From positions 34,228,501-34,292,500 of the forward strand of contig BRKX01000004.1 in assembly GCA_026008535.1 (NCBI GenBank): DNA of 64,000 bases, given 5' to 3'. Shown one piece after another: positions 1 through 11,147 of the stretch. This stretch comes from Perilla frutescens (Eukaryota > Streptophyta > Magnoliopsida > Lamiales > Lamiaceae). The translations under genes were made by a program, and so were the position numbers. Position 1 is the first letter of the stretch. Every line of letters begins with the position of its first letter. A model generated the notes under the pieces. It ran no database searches. It was given only the letters and a program-made list of their open reading frames with translations, and had not been told where the DNA came from.

Positions 1-581
1 GCATGGCAAACACTCATGAAGGAAATCAAACTGTGCATTGATATACAGTTAAGGCTCAAAAAGCTCACAAGACTATTCATGCTCCGTCTATTTCAATTCC
101 GAGTACATCAATTCAAATAAGTCAATATCAGTCAAATTTACGCAATATTTTCAAAATAATGATCATTTTCATCATTAGCATTTCACGAGTTCACCAAAAC
201 ATGACTCTCAACAACAAAAACACACAAAAATAAACAGATGCTAAGAAATAATTAAAAAATACGTGCCAAACATATCATATCCATCCCTCTCCCCCAAACT
301 TATTCAACTGCAAAGAGAATAAGTTTGGAGAGAACTAAATAAAGATGTGTTTGGAACGAACTCACCGTACACCAACATGGAGAAAAGGACCTCGAAACCC
401 GGCATGGATGATCTCAGAATAGCTTTTGGGCTCCAAACACCTTTCTACAAGTTAGCACACTAAAACAAGACACAAAATAAAAGCAAAGAAAGAAAACAAA
501 GCAGATAAAAAAAAATATATGATGGGTTACCTCCCATCCAGTGCTTTATTTAATGTCTGTAGCTAGACGACACCTCAGCAG
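1..581 (-). other. A1 3' noncoding region
   Basis: No coding sequence is visible. It is collinear with 49140-50040 of A2 (same CACGTGCCAAACATATCATAT stretch, hairpin and segment near GATGGGTTACCTCCCA). In B the matching segment lies just after integrase (about 35900-35935). It therefore looks like an Athila 3' untranslated region joined directly behind protease. Unlike A2 it has no B-LTR insertion and no 160-bp duplication. Confidence 0.6.
294..328 (-). promoter_or_regulatory. Hairpin with a second polypurine-like tract (A1)
   Basis: A perfect 12-bp inverted repeat (294-305 and 317-328) with an 11-nt loop. On the element's sense strand the left arm continues into AAGTTTGGGGGAG, the same purine motif that abuts the 3' LTR in A2 and B. 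Related hairpins sit at 49412-49453 (A2) and 23776-23810 (B). A second priming site for plus-strand synthesis or an RNA structure are both possible; neither is shown. Confidence 0.5.
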
Positions 582-1553
582 TCAACGAGGTCTAAAATAG
601 CAGTTTAACCAACAGAATTGTCGTCCCTTTCGAGGACTGTTATCCACTGCCACTGTTGGCTTCTCTGGTGCCACTACAACGAGCATAGCTCCTTTCACAT
701 TCTTCTTTCGGAAGACCCAAAATTTAACTCTCATCTTCTTTGGAGCTAGAGCTGCAGAAAATCCTCCATCGTCTTGTAAAACCATGCACATCTCAGATAC
801 CTGTGCTTTTGGAGTTGCAGAAATAGATATCTTTGGGGCCTTCATCACTGGCTTCTCTTCTGGCTTGTCAGTCAGATCATCCATGAAGCTATGAGCCAAA
901 CTCACATCATCACACTGCGAGATATCCTTTGGTGGAGGATTTTGAACAATAACTCGTTCTCTGTCAATCCCCAAAGTCATCGTGCCTCTCTTCATGTCCA
1001 ACTCCGCTTCACAGGTTGCTAGAAATGGTCTTCCCAAGATTAGAGGCATCTTGGGGTCTTCGGGCATATCCAACACCACAAAATCAGCAGAGAACACCAA
1101 ATTTGCAACTTTAACAAGCACATCTTCGATAACACCTCATGGCTTGGCATATGATCTATCGGCCATCTGGACTTTCATATCAATCTCTTTCAAAGCTCCC
1201 AATTGCAGCCTCTTATACATAATGAGAGGCATCAAGTTAATGCTAGCTCCAGAATCGCATAGTACTCTCTCAAAATAAGATCTCCCAATCTTCACAGGAA
1301 TAGTGAAGCTACCCGGATCTGCTATCTTCAACGGTAGCTTCTTTTGCAGCCAATCACTGCACTCTTCCACCAGATGAACCATCTCGACAACCTCTATCTT
1401 TTTCTTTCTCGCAACGGCCTCTTTCAAGATTTTAACTCCACCAGGTAAACCTCGTAAAGTATCAAGAAGAGGGATGTTGATGTGTACCTTCTTGAAGATG
1501 TCGAACAGATGATCAACAGCAAAATTTAGAGTAGGAGGAAGGGACACAAGTGG
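582..1553 (-). pseudogene. A1 aspartic protease (retropepsin) with conserved C-terminal tail
   Basis: Second half of the A1 gag-protease frame; it would process Gag and itself. The retropepsin active-site motif is DSGASINLMP, followed by the flap region and the second conserved block ILGRPFLAT. About 100 residues follow with no RT similarity, including MCMVLQDDGGFSAALAP, also present in A2. The frame is open from the T insertion point to 582 except for a TGA at 1137-1139. Reading-through into the T LTR adds about 13 unrelated residues at the right end; these are not part of the gene. No RT, RNase H or integrase follows. Inactive because of the stop and the T insertion. Confidence 0.85.
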
Positions 1554-1856
1554 TGTAACATCCCGATTTTTACAGACTAACAATAATAACACATTCTATT
1601 TTAGATCATAACTAACACCAACACACGAAGTTTAAATTAACGCGGAAGCATTTAATCCTTTACATAACATCTATTAATTTAGGATAAAAGATAATCAATC
1701 CAGAAATCATTTAATAAAAACTAAAGTTATTAAATCCTAAAAATACGAAATTTTTAATAATAAATTAAGTCATATCTGCCACCACGCCACAACTCCAACT
1801 CCTTAACCTGAAAATGTGTAAACAATGGGGTGAGCTTACATGTACTCAGTGGAGAT

Positions 1857-1994
1857 CCGTAATAACATATATTTAAGCAATATACAACCAATCATGATAA
1901 ATGCACATTTAACTTCAAATGTATACCGTAATAACATATATTTAAGCAATATACAACCAATCATGATAAATGCACATTTAACTTCAAATGTATA
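1857..1994. repeat. 69-bp tandem duplication in the T 3' LTR only
   Basis: Two adjacent near-identical units (1857-1925 and 1926-1994). The 5' LTR has one copy at the matching place (about 10160-10228). Since both LTRs are made from one template at insertion, the duplication arose at or after integration. Confidence 0.85.
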
Positions 1995-2256
1995 GCACGG
2001 TGGCCTAACCAAGGACCCTTGCCAGTCCTGGACCCCTCTCCGAGTCCCTGGCTATACATTATCTCAACATATTTACATGAATGCACATTTAGCTTCAAAT
2101 GTATAGCATGGTGGCCTAACCAAGGACCCTTGTCGGTCCTGAACTCCTCTCCGAGTTCCTGGCTATACATTATCTCAATATATTTGCACTGTGGGCTTTT
2201 ACCCCAAGGACCCTTTCCGATCCCGGACCCCTTACCGAGTCCCTGGCTACATAACA
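1972..2256. repeat. Three-unit tandem repeat in T LTR
   Basis: Units start near 1972, 2083 and 2186 (about 111 and 103 bp apart). Each contains a CCAAGGACCCTT core followed by a CCGAGTCCCTGGCTA-type segment; the third unit is the most degenerate. The same array is at about 10207-10491 in the 5' LTR. GC-rich against AT-rich surroundings; possible U3 enhancer array. Confidence 0.7.
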
Positions 2257-2734
2257 TTTCCATTTATATATGATTTGCATGTAGCATCAAACACAACAAG
2301 TCACATATAGCAAAAATATAAGAAATTACGTTCATCAGTTAGAAAATCCCCACCTCAAAACGCTTGAACCTTGATAATCTTGGTAGAATAATTGGTCTTG
2401 ATTTACTACTTCTCACCTATATAATAATATTAAACTTATCTTAATACCATCCCTTAAGAGAACATTTAATAAACAGATCACAAAAAATACTTTAATAATA
2501 TTTAAATTTTGAACTAAGGCTATATATGTATATATCTCATAAGTATAGCACAACTACATCCTCCGATAACATATATACATATTTATTTACACACATACAT
2601 TAACTACATATATTTTATTTATTTAAAAGATTAACCCAATAACAATAATTAATCAACAACACCATGCGTATATATCGTAATTATGCGTCCACCTTCACTT
2701 CATATAATTATATTACTACAACACACAATCAATG

Positions 2735-2737
<3 letters not shown>

Positions 2738-2787
<50 letters not shown>

Positions 2788-2810
2788 CAACACATGCACG
2801 CACACAGTCA

Positions 2811-2841
<31 letters not shown>

Positions 2842-2859
2842 ACAACACCCACACACACC

Positions 2860-2900
<41 letters not shown>

Positions 2901-3030
2901 CAACACAGCACAACACACATGAATACATACATTTACATATATACATATAATAACTTACGCACAACACACCAATACATATACATATATCACACAATTAGTA
3001 TATATATATATATAATAACACACACACACA
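2738..3030. repeat. (TA)n and (CA)n microsatellites in T LTR
   Basis: Several (TA)n runs separated by ACAACACA-type spacers, then (CA)n near 3018-3035. The matching tract in the 5' LTR is about 10974-11278 and differs in run length. Translations of these tracts (Tyr-Ile repeats) are artefacts. Confidence 0.9.
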
Positions 3031-3392
3031 CACAAATATTCATACTATGTGAGACAAAATATATTAATATACTACTCAATTATATATTCATTTACATACA
3101 AAATTGTCATCAAATAGTTTATATATATCATAGCAAATTATTATTTAGGGATTAGGCTGACACCTACAAAGTCTATCATGCACACAATTTATAATATTTG
3201 CCATCTGTCATCATGAGATAATTTAAATCCAAAACTACTCATGCAAAATATTACATGTCATGCTTTATATACACATACCTACACCATTATTTGACAAACA
3301 AGAAACGTACATGCAAGGATAAAGAAAAATAAACTACAGAATTAGAAAAGAAAGAAGAGTGAAATTACAGTTTATGGCTTGATCGATATCAA

Positions 3393-3665
3393 TTGACTAA
3401 GGATATGTCGAAGAAAAAGGAAATATTGAATCCACCACAGGTTCGGTATCTTGAATCTTCTGATCTTAAGAGATCGATGTTGGTACAAAATATTAACGGA
3501 ACTTCTTGGAAAACATCATTAAAAGCACAAGCAATTAACCATGTGTTGGAGGGGTATATGAGTGAGGCGAACTACCATTTTTTGGGGGTTCTTAAAGGTG
3601 AGTACAGTAGAATAATTCAGAGAAGAAAGCGAAGTTTTGGCTATATTCGTTGGATTTATGTGTAG
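3393..3665 (+). other. 90-codon antisense ORF inside T LTR (unrecognised)
   Basis: An uninterrupted ORF on the strand opposite to the element, identical in both LTRs (other copy 11636-11908). The product is Lys/Arg-rich with no motif I recognise. A donor-like AAG|GTGAGTA lies inside it near 3596, so it could be a captured exon. LTR identity alone would preserve it, so conservation proves nothing. Probably chance or a captured fragment. Confidence 0.2.
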
Positions 3666-4039
3666 TTTCAAGTTTAAGAGATATCCCTAGACTAAAACTG
3701 TCGCATTTTGCAGTTGAGATATCCAAGGCATAGTGAAAGAGGAGTTTGTTTCCCTTTTTTTTATCACCATTAATATTTAATAACATAAAATATTTTAGAA
3801 TAAACTAACATAAAGAATAGTCCCTAATTTTACTAACTAATCTACGATTATTAATATAATTGGAACCATCAATGCAGATATACACTTACTGTACCTAATA
3901 ATCCATATCCTTATAAAATATATAATATTATCACTCTTTGCAAATAATATATTTATTAGTGGCGCAACACTCTAATTAAATAAAATAAAATATAATATAT
4001 TTATGCAAAGGATCTACGATATAATATGGGGTCATTACA

Positions 4040-4050
4040 TCCTCCCCTCC
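4040..4050 (-). other. T polypurine tract
   Basis: Sense-strand GGAGGGGAGGA directly abuts the 3' LTR, the expected plus-strand primer site of an LTR retrotransposon. Confidence 0.9.
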
Positions 4051-4084
4051 TTAATAAATATTTCATCCTCGAAATTAAACATAC

Positions 4085-5650
4085 CTAATCTGAAATGCTC
4101 GGATATTTTGCTAACACCTCATCTTCTATCTCCCAAGTGGCCTCATCTATTCCATGTCTACTCCATTGGATCTTGATTAAAGAAATCTCGCGATTCCTCA
4201 GCTTATGAATCTTTCTGTCCAGAATTGCTATCGGTTTTTCCTCATATGTCAAATCTTTGTCAATGTTCAACATAGTATGGCTGATCACATGATTAGGATC
4301 ATGCACATATTTCCGCAACATCGAAACATGGAATACATTGTGCACTGAAGATAATACTGGTGGAAGTGCTAATCGATAAGATAAACCTCCTACCTTCTCA
4401 AGTATTTCAAATGGACCAGTGAATCTTGGTCTTAACTTTCCTTTCTTGCCAAAACGCACCACACCTCTCATAGGGGAAATCTTCAGAAAAACTTTCTCGC
4501 CCACATCAAAACTTAAAGCTTTTCTCCTTTTGTCAGCATATGCCTTTTGTCTATCTTGAGCTGCCTTGATTCTCTCCCGTATTTTCTCCACAACACCAAC
4601 TGTTTGTTGTACCAATTCGGGTCCCAAAATTTTCCGTTCCCCTACTTCATCCCAATGAATGGGTGACCGACATTTCCTTCCATATAAAGCCTCATATGGG
4701 GCCATTCCAATAGTAGTTTGAAAACTATTATTGTAAGCAAACTCGACCAATGGTAGATACTTTTCCCAACTACCACCCATATCTAACACACATGCCCTTA
4801 GCATGTCTTCCAGAATTTGGATTGTTCTCTCTGACTGACCGTCTGACTGAGGATGGTAAGCTGTACTGAAATTTAACCTTGTACCCATAGCATTTTGTAG
4901 ACTTTTCCAAAAATTGGAAGTAAATCTTGTATCTCTGTCCGACACAATTGAGATTGGCACGCCATGTAATCTAACAATCTCATTCACATATATCTCAGCA
5001 AATTTATCCAAACTGAAAGTCATTCTAACTGGTAGGAAATGTGCAGACTTTGTCAAACGATCCACTATCACCCAAACTGCATCGTTACCTTTTCCTGACC
5101 TTGGTAACCTGACTACAAAATCCATCGCTATTTGTTCCCACTTCCACTCTGGAATCTCAAGTGGATTTAACAATCCAGAGGGTCGTTGATGCTCTGCTTT
5201 AACTTGTTGGCATATCATACATTTCTCCACAAAAGCACCAATCGAACCTTTCATATTTCTCCACCAATACATTTCTCGCAGATCTCGGTACAACTTAGTA
5301 CCTCCAGGATGTGCGGTATATGGTGTGAAATGAGCTTCTTTCAGAATCTCTTCTCTCAAATCATCATTATTTGGCACACACAATATTTTTCCAAAAAGTA
5401 ATGTACCATCTGTTGTCACTGAAAAACCCCTTATATCACCTAACAGTGCCCTTTTCTTTATTTTGTTTAAGAATTTATCATTTCTTTGAGCATCCTTAAC
5501 TCTTTCTCTGAGGGTCGGTTTTGCCAACAATGTAGCTAGAACGCTATTAATATCATAAAGAGGAGATATCACTTCAATCTGCATCTTAGCAAACTCTCCT
5601 ACCAATTGCTCTTGGCTTGTTAATATTGATGCTAACTTGCCAACCCCCTT
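4085..5650 (-). pseudogene. T integrase with C-terminal chromodomain
   Basis: C-terminal part of the T gag-pol frame; integrase inserts the cDNA into chromosomes. Numbering from the Met at 5605: zinc-binding HHCC (H92, H99, C129, C132), catalytic D162, D223 and E259 (35 residues between the last two, the DDX35E spacing), then a GPF/GPY-type module around FTGPFEILEKVGGLSYRL. The last 60 residues form a chromodomain-like fold (LIKIQWSRHGIDEATWE), which in chromoviruses directs insertion to marked chromatin. No internal stop. It is separated from RNase H by an in-frame TGA at 5651-5653, so a full polyprotein cannot be made from this copy. Confidence 0.93.
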
Positions 5651-6643
5651 TCAACTTAGTGCATCTGCTACAACATTCGCCTTTCCAGGATGATAATGAA
5701 TTGTGCAGTCATAATCCTTTACTAACTCAAGCCACCTCCTTTGCCTCATATTCAACTCCTTTTGTGTGAAGAAATACTTAAGACTCTTATGATCTGTGTA
5801 AATCTCACATTTTGACTCGTACAGATAATGACGCCATATCTTCAAAGCGTGAATCACAGCAGCTAACTCCAAATCATGTGTCGGATAATTTAGCTCATGT
5901 ATCTTCAATTTCCTAGACGCATAAGCAATTACCTTTCCATGCTGCATTAGAACACACCCTAACCCTTGTTTGGATGCATCACTATAGATGACAAAACCTT
6001 CCGATCCATCGGGAATGGTTAACACAGGTGCAGAAATTAACTTTAGCTTGAGCTTTTGAAAACTATTCTCACATTTGTCCGTCCATTGAAATTTCACACC
6101 TTTTCTTGTCAATTGGGTCAAGGGCCCCGCAATTTTTGAAAATCCTTCTATAAATCTTCGGTAATAACCAGCCAGGCCTAGGAAACTTCGAACTTCATTT
6201 ACATTCTTCGGTGTAATCCAACTGCTCACAGCATCCACTTTGGCTGGGTCAACTTCGATTCCTTTTGCAGTCACAACATGACCAAGAAAACCAACTCGAT
6301 CTAACCAAAATTCACACTTTTTGAACTTGGCATACAATTTCTCTTTACGTAATGTCTCCAAAACGATACGTAAATGCTCCTCATGTTGTTTTTCATTCTT
6401 TGAGTATACCAGAATATCATCAATAAAAACTATGACGAATCGATCTAGATATGGATGAAAAACCCTATTCATCATATCCATGAAAACAGCTGGTGCGTTG
6501 GTCAAACCAAATGGCATTACAATAAATTCATAATGACCATATCGAGTTCTAAAAGCTATTTTTGATATGTCACATTCCTTAACCTTCAGCTGATGATAGC
6601 CAGATCTCAAATCAATTTTTGAGAACACTGCAGCTCCCTTCAA
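5651..6643 (-). pseudogene. T reverse transcriptase and RNase H
   Basis: Middle of pol, in the same frame as the flanking segments. RT palm motifs are visible: FSKIDLRSGYHQL at the start, MPFGLTNAPAVF, and the catalytic FIDDILVYS. Then come the connection and RNase H: VIYSDASKQGLGCVL, a glutamate helix (ELAAVIHALKIWRHYLY) and TDHKSLKYFF. The segment is bounded by TAA (6644-6646) on the N-terminal side and TGA (5651-5653) on the C-terminal side. Both are single-base changes of the C-to-T kind in an otherwise perfect frame. Confidence 0.93.
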
Positions 6644-8536
6644 TTAATCAAAAAGATCTTCTATCCTTGGCAATGGATACTTATTTTTCACTGTGATCCG
6701 ATTTAACTCCCGATAGTCGATACACATTCTGAATGTTCCATCTTTTTTCTTTACAAAAAGAATTGGTGCACCCCATGGAGACACACTTGGCCGAATAAAT
6801 TTCTTATCCAATAGTTCTTGTAGCTGCATTTTCAACTCTTGCAGCTCCTTTGGCGCTAATCTATATGGGGCTTTGGATATCGGTGTCGCTCCAGGTACCA
6901 AGTCTATTGTAAACTCCACTTGTCGGTCTTGTGGAATTCCAGGTAAATCCTCTGGAAAAACATCTTCGTAATTGCACACGACTGGAACATTGTTTAGCTT
7001 AACCTCTTTTGGTTCAATGCTCATCAAATTCACCAGAAATCCTTGGCAGTTGCCCTTCCTTAACATCTTCATTGCTTTTATTGCACTAATCACACGAGGA
7101 AATTTCTTGGTCTTTGCTCCATGAAAAATAAATTCTTCTTCCCCCGGTATCTGAAATGTTATCTCTCTTTCTTGACATTTAATACTTGCATGATTTTTAC
7201 TAAGCCAGTCCATACCTAGTATTACATCAAAATCACGCATGTCTAACAGATAAAGATCAGTTCTTATGTTCTTACTACAAATCTCCAAATCAAGGTTCTT
7301 TGTCATTCTATCAGTCCTAACAATCTTTCCTGAAGGAATACTAACTTCTAATGCATTATCCACCTTTACAGATATACCTTTAATCTTAGCATGAAATCTT
7401 GTGGAAATAAATGAATGCGTTGCACCAGAGTCAAACAGAACTAAAGCAGGTACCGTAGAGATTGTTAACATACCTGCCATCACATTTGGTTCCTTCTCAG
7501 CTTCTTTCTCAGTCAAAGCATAAGCACGAGCATTCCCTTTTCTCTCAGGCTCTTTCTTGTAAATGCTAGGACATACACCAGCATTATGTCCTGGAGTCTT
7601 GCACCAGTAGCACACATTCTTTCCATAGAGACACTCTCCATAATGATTTCTTCCACATTGTGAACACAAAGGTTTTATTATTGGAGCACTAGTGCCCACC
7701 TTTCCAACAACATTTCCCTTTTTGTTCTCAATATTTCCCTTTCCTTGATTTTGACCATCCCACTTTCTTTTTCCAAGATCATTAGAGGATCTTGGTGCAA
7801 GATTCTGTTGTTTTGGTGTGACATTTTCTAGCTTTAATACTGATGCCACCTCTTGAGCTCGACGCACCATCTCTCCATATGAAATTGCCACTCCTTGTGC
7901 AGCTAAAACCCCTCCAATTTCTGATCTTAGACCTCTTCTGAATCTCTTTGCTCTCTTAGCTTCTGTATCCACCAAGTGAGGTGCATACTGGGATAGTTGA
8001 TTAAACATTCTTTCATACTCCACCACAGATAAAGTTCCTTGAGTAAAGTTGAAGAATTCAGCTTTTTTCTGATCCTTATAAGATTCTGGGAGATATTTCT
8101 CAAAGACCTCTTCCTTGAATTGTTCCCAAGTCAAATTCTGGAGCCTTTCACCAATTGTCCTGCGATGTGTTCCCCACCACCGCCCATCTTCTTCAGATAG
8201 TTGAAAAATAGCACACGACACCTTTTGTGCATTAGTGCACTCCATATGATCGAAGATCCTTTCCAACTCATTGATCCATTCCTCCAGTACTAATGGTCCG
8301 TCTCTCCCATTGAATCTTGGTGGTGTATACCTTCGAAACTGTTCAATCACTTTACCAACATTATTGTTTGGAACTTGATGTTCTTCCTCATGCGCCCGAT
8401 TATTTCTTTCTTGTGTCTCATGCCGTATCAAAGCTTGAACGGCAGTGATGAAGTTTTGTGTGAAGTCAGGTGCATTATTTCTAACATGTTCATCTCCCGG
8501 TTGGTTAACACGCTCACGTGCTCTTCGCGGAGGCAT
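6644..8536 (-). pseudogene. T gag, protease and N-terminal reverse transcriptase
   Basis: Starts with MPPRRARER, a start typical of this group, and reads 630 residues without interruption. Residues about 70-230 are the retrotransposon Gag capsid region. A CCHC zinc knuckle (CYWCKTPGHNAGVC) is near 308-321, and the protease active site LFDSGATHSF near 365. The first RT block (SPWGAPILFVKKKDG, CIDYRELN) closes the segment. The TAA at 6644-6646 cuts inside RT, so Gag and protease could still be made. The start lies 258 bp downstream of the extra ORF. Confidence 0.93.
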
Positions 8537-8794
8537 GTCTTAATCTACGAATAGTAAATTTATTCAGTGTTAGCTTAAAGTTACGTTCTATAAGTTGCTA
8601 TAATAATCCATCACCTAAAATAATTTATAATAATTTCACAAAACAACTAATGGCAAATATTTCATAATTAAAACAGTCCAATATCCAAAACAACTAACAA
8701 AAAAAAAAATCAAGCAAAATACTCTTGAAACCTAATACCAAAAGAAACATGATTGCTTTATGATTATCTAGTTTTATTTATCTAAGAAATCCTT

Positions 8795-9514
8795 TCAGTC
8801 GTGCCTAGGTTTTTTAGTTGTTTCTCCTGTTTCCACATTCTCTTCGAATATTTCTTCATCTTCTATATTTTCCTCTTGATCACCTTCAGGATCCTCTTCT
8901 TCCAAGTTCTCTTCAGGATCTTCCTCCGAATCTTCTTCTTCCAGATTCTCTTCTGGATCTTCTTCTGAATCTTCTTCAAGATCTCGTACAGAATTTTCAT
9001 CCAGATTTTGTTCTGGGTCTTCTTCAGAATCATTCTCTTCTTGGTATTCTCCATCTGACTCTGAATTTTCTTCTCCATTTTCTTCCTCAGAAATTTTGTC
9101 AGAATTTGGTGGTGCATCTTCTTCGGGAAATATCCACTCATTTGGACTTTCAGGAAGATTAGCATATATAGATGATCGTTGTTCCCATCTATAGATTAAT
9201 TCTGTAACATATGCTGGAAAATCTATCGTCTCAACTCCTTCTGATGGTTGCGCAACCAAATCATAGTAAACCTCTTGAGCTAAAACTCGTAGATGTGGCT
9301 CTGTCATTGAGTAAATGATGGATTGAGCAGCCGATCTACCCGTCACTCGATTTCTAACATCTAGCCATAGATGATAAAACGCCATTACATGATTCCCCAA
9401 ATTATGATGAGGATCCCATACATAGTTCGTATATCTTGCCATTCTTGCATTTTGCTCAGCCGCTATCACACTCTTTCTTGCGGTATTTGCTGTGCGAACC
9501 ATAATCCTAACCAT
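8795..9514 (-). CDS. T extra ORF upstream of gag, acidic-tailed protein of unknown function
   Basis: An intact 239-codon ORF between the primer site (9843-9854) and gag (8536), in the element's sense direction. I do not recognise the family. Residues about 1-120 look globular, rich in aromatics (e.g. TNYVWDPHHNLGNHVMAFYH and FPAYVTELIYRWEQ). Residues about 130-230 are almost all Glu/Asp/Ser/Asn, built from a 13-residue repeat of the EEDSEEDPEENLE type, with a short basic end (KKPRHD). Extra ORFs are known in plant Ty3/Gypsy elements, mainly Tat and Athila. It has no stop although pol has two. The acidic tail could bind basic proteins such as histones or Gag; that is inference. Confidence 0.7.
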   Translation of the reverse strand: MVRIMVRTANTARKSVIAAEQNARMARYTNYVWDPHHNLGNHVMAFYHLWLDVRNRVTGRSAAQSIIYSMTEPHLRVLAQEVYYDLVAQPSEGVETIDFPAYVTELIYRWEQRSSIYANLPESPNEWIFPEEDAPPNSDKISEEENGEENSESDGEYQEENDSEEDPEQNLDENSVRDLEEDSEEDPEENLEEEDSEEDPEENLEEEDPEGDQEENIEDEEIFEENVETGETTKKPRHD

Positions 9515-9842
9515 TTATGAATAAGGATCCAAATTATGAATTTCTATAAGTACTAAGATAATTTGAGAACATTTTATTATTATTATTGTTGTTATTATTA
9601 ACTTTCTACTTTTTTTTTTACAATACAAAAATTAATTCATCACTAAAACATATTCAGAAATATTTTTCCATGTACTTATATGCAAAAACGATTAATAACA
9701 TATATTTTAAACATGATCATTTCATCAATAATAGAACATTTCCTCAAAAATAACATACCTGTCTTGGAGTTGGCGCAGCGCGGCTTAGCAGATGGCATAT
9801 ATATATTATTTTTTTTTTACGAGTATGCAGGAATGTAGACCT

Positions 9843-9854
9843 GCTCTGATACCA
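9843..9854 (-). other. T primer-binding site (initiator tRNA-Met)
   Basis: Sense-strand TGGTATCAGAGC, complementary to the 3' end of plant initiator tRNA-Met, 3 bp inside the 5' LTR. The leader from here to the extra ORF (about 330 bp) shows nothing else I can name. Confidence 0.92.
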
Positions 9855-9857
9855 CAC

Positions 9858-10969
9858 TGTAACATCCCGATTTTTACAGACTAACAATAATAACACATTC
9901 TATTTTAGATCATAACTAACACCGACACACGAAGTTTAAATTAACGCGGAAGCATTTAATCCTTTACATAACATCTATTAATTTAGGATAAAAGATAATC
10001 AATCCAGAAATCATTTAATAAAAACTAAAGTTATTAAATCCTAAAAATACGAAATTTTTAATAATAAATTAAGCCATATCTGCCACCACGCCACAACTCC
10101 AACTCCTTAACCTGAAAATGTGTAAACAATGGGGTGAGCTTACATGTACTCAGTGGAGATCCGTAATAACATATATTTAAGCAATATACAACCAATCATG
10201 ATAAATGCACATTTAACTTCAAATGTATAGCACGGTGGCCTAACCAAGGACCCTTGCCAGTCCTGGACCCCTCTCCGAGTCCCTGGCTATACATTATCTC
10301 AACATATTTACATGAATGCACATTTAGCTTCAAATGTATAGCATGGTGGCCTAACCAAGGACCCTTGCCGGTCCTGAACTCCTCTCCGAGTTCCTGGCTA
10401 TACATTATCTCAATATATTTGCACTGTGGGCTTTTACCCCAAGGACCCTTTCCGATCCCGGACCCCTTACCGAGTCCCTGGCTACATAACATTTCCATTT
10501 ATATATGATTTGCATGTAGCATCAAACACAACAAGTCACATATAGCAAAAATATAAGAAATTACGTTCATCAGTTAGAAAATCCCCACCTCAAAACGCTT
10601 GAACCTTGATAATCTTGGTAGAATAATTGGTCTTGATTTACTACTTCTCACCTATATAATAATATTAAACTTATCTTAATACCATGCCTTAAGAGAACAT
10701 TTAATAAACAGATCACAAAAAATACTTTAATAATATTTAAATTTTGAACTAAGGCTATATATGTATATATCTCATAAGTATAGCACAACTACATCCTCCG
10801 ATAACATGTATACATATTTATTTACACACATACATTAACTACATATATTTTATTTATTTAAAAGATTAACCCAATAACAATAATTAATCAACAACACCAT
10901 GCGTATATATCGTAATTATGCGTCCACCTTCACTTCATATAATTATATTACTACAACACACAATCAATG

Positions 10970-11006
<37 letters not shown>

Positions 11007-11029
11007 CAACACATGCACGCACACAGTCA

Positions 11030-11063
<34 letters not shown>

Positions 11064-11080
11064 CAACACCCACACACACC

Positions 11081-11147
<67 letters not shown>

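Larger units (their letters stand above)
1554..4039 (-). repeat. T 3' LTR
   Basis: 2486 bp, from TGTAACATCCCG to GTCATTACA, nearly identical to 9858-12312. Differences I can see outside microsatellites: about seven substitutions, a 69-bp tandem duplication (1857-1994) absent from the other LTR, and an AT-rich block near 12178 present only in the other copy. It contains a GGACCC-type tandem repeat, long (TA)n tracts and a 90-codon ORF on the plus strand. Confidence 0.95.

Noticed and set aside
1554..1592. Apparent N-terminus of the A1 protease ORF
   Set aside because: It lies in the T LTR; the reading frame only happens to be open across the insertion point.
2664..3155. ORFs of Tyr-Ile repeats on both strands
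   Set aside because: Translations of (TA)n and (CA)n microsatellites in the T LTRs; the same holds at 10918-11398.
8818..9165. Leu-rich plus-strand ORF and Lys-rich minus ORF over the acidic tail
   Set aside because: Shadows of the extra ORF in other frames, caused by its Glu/Asp codons.
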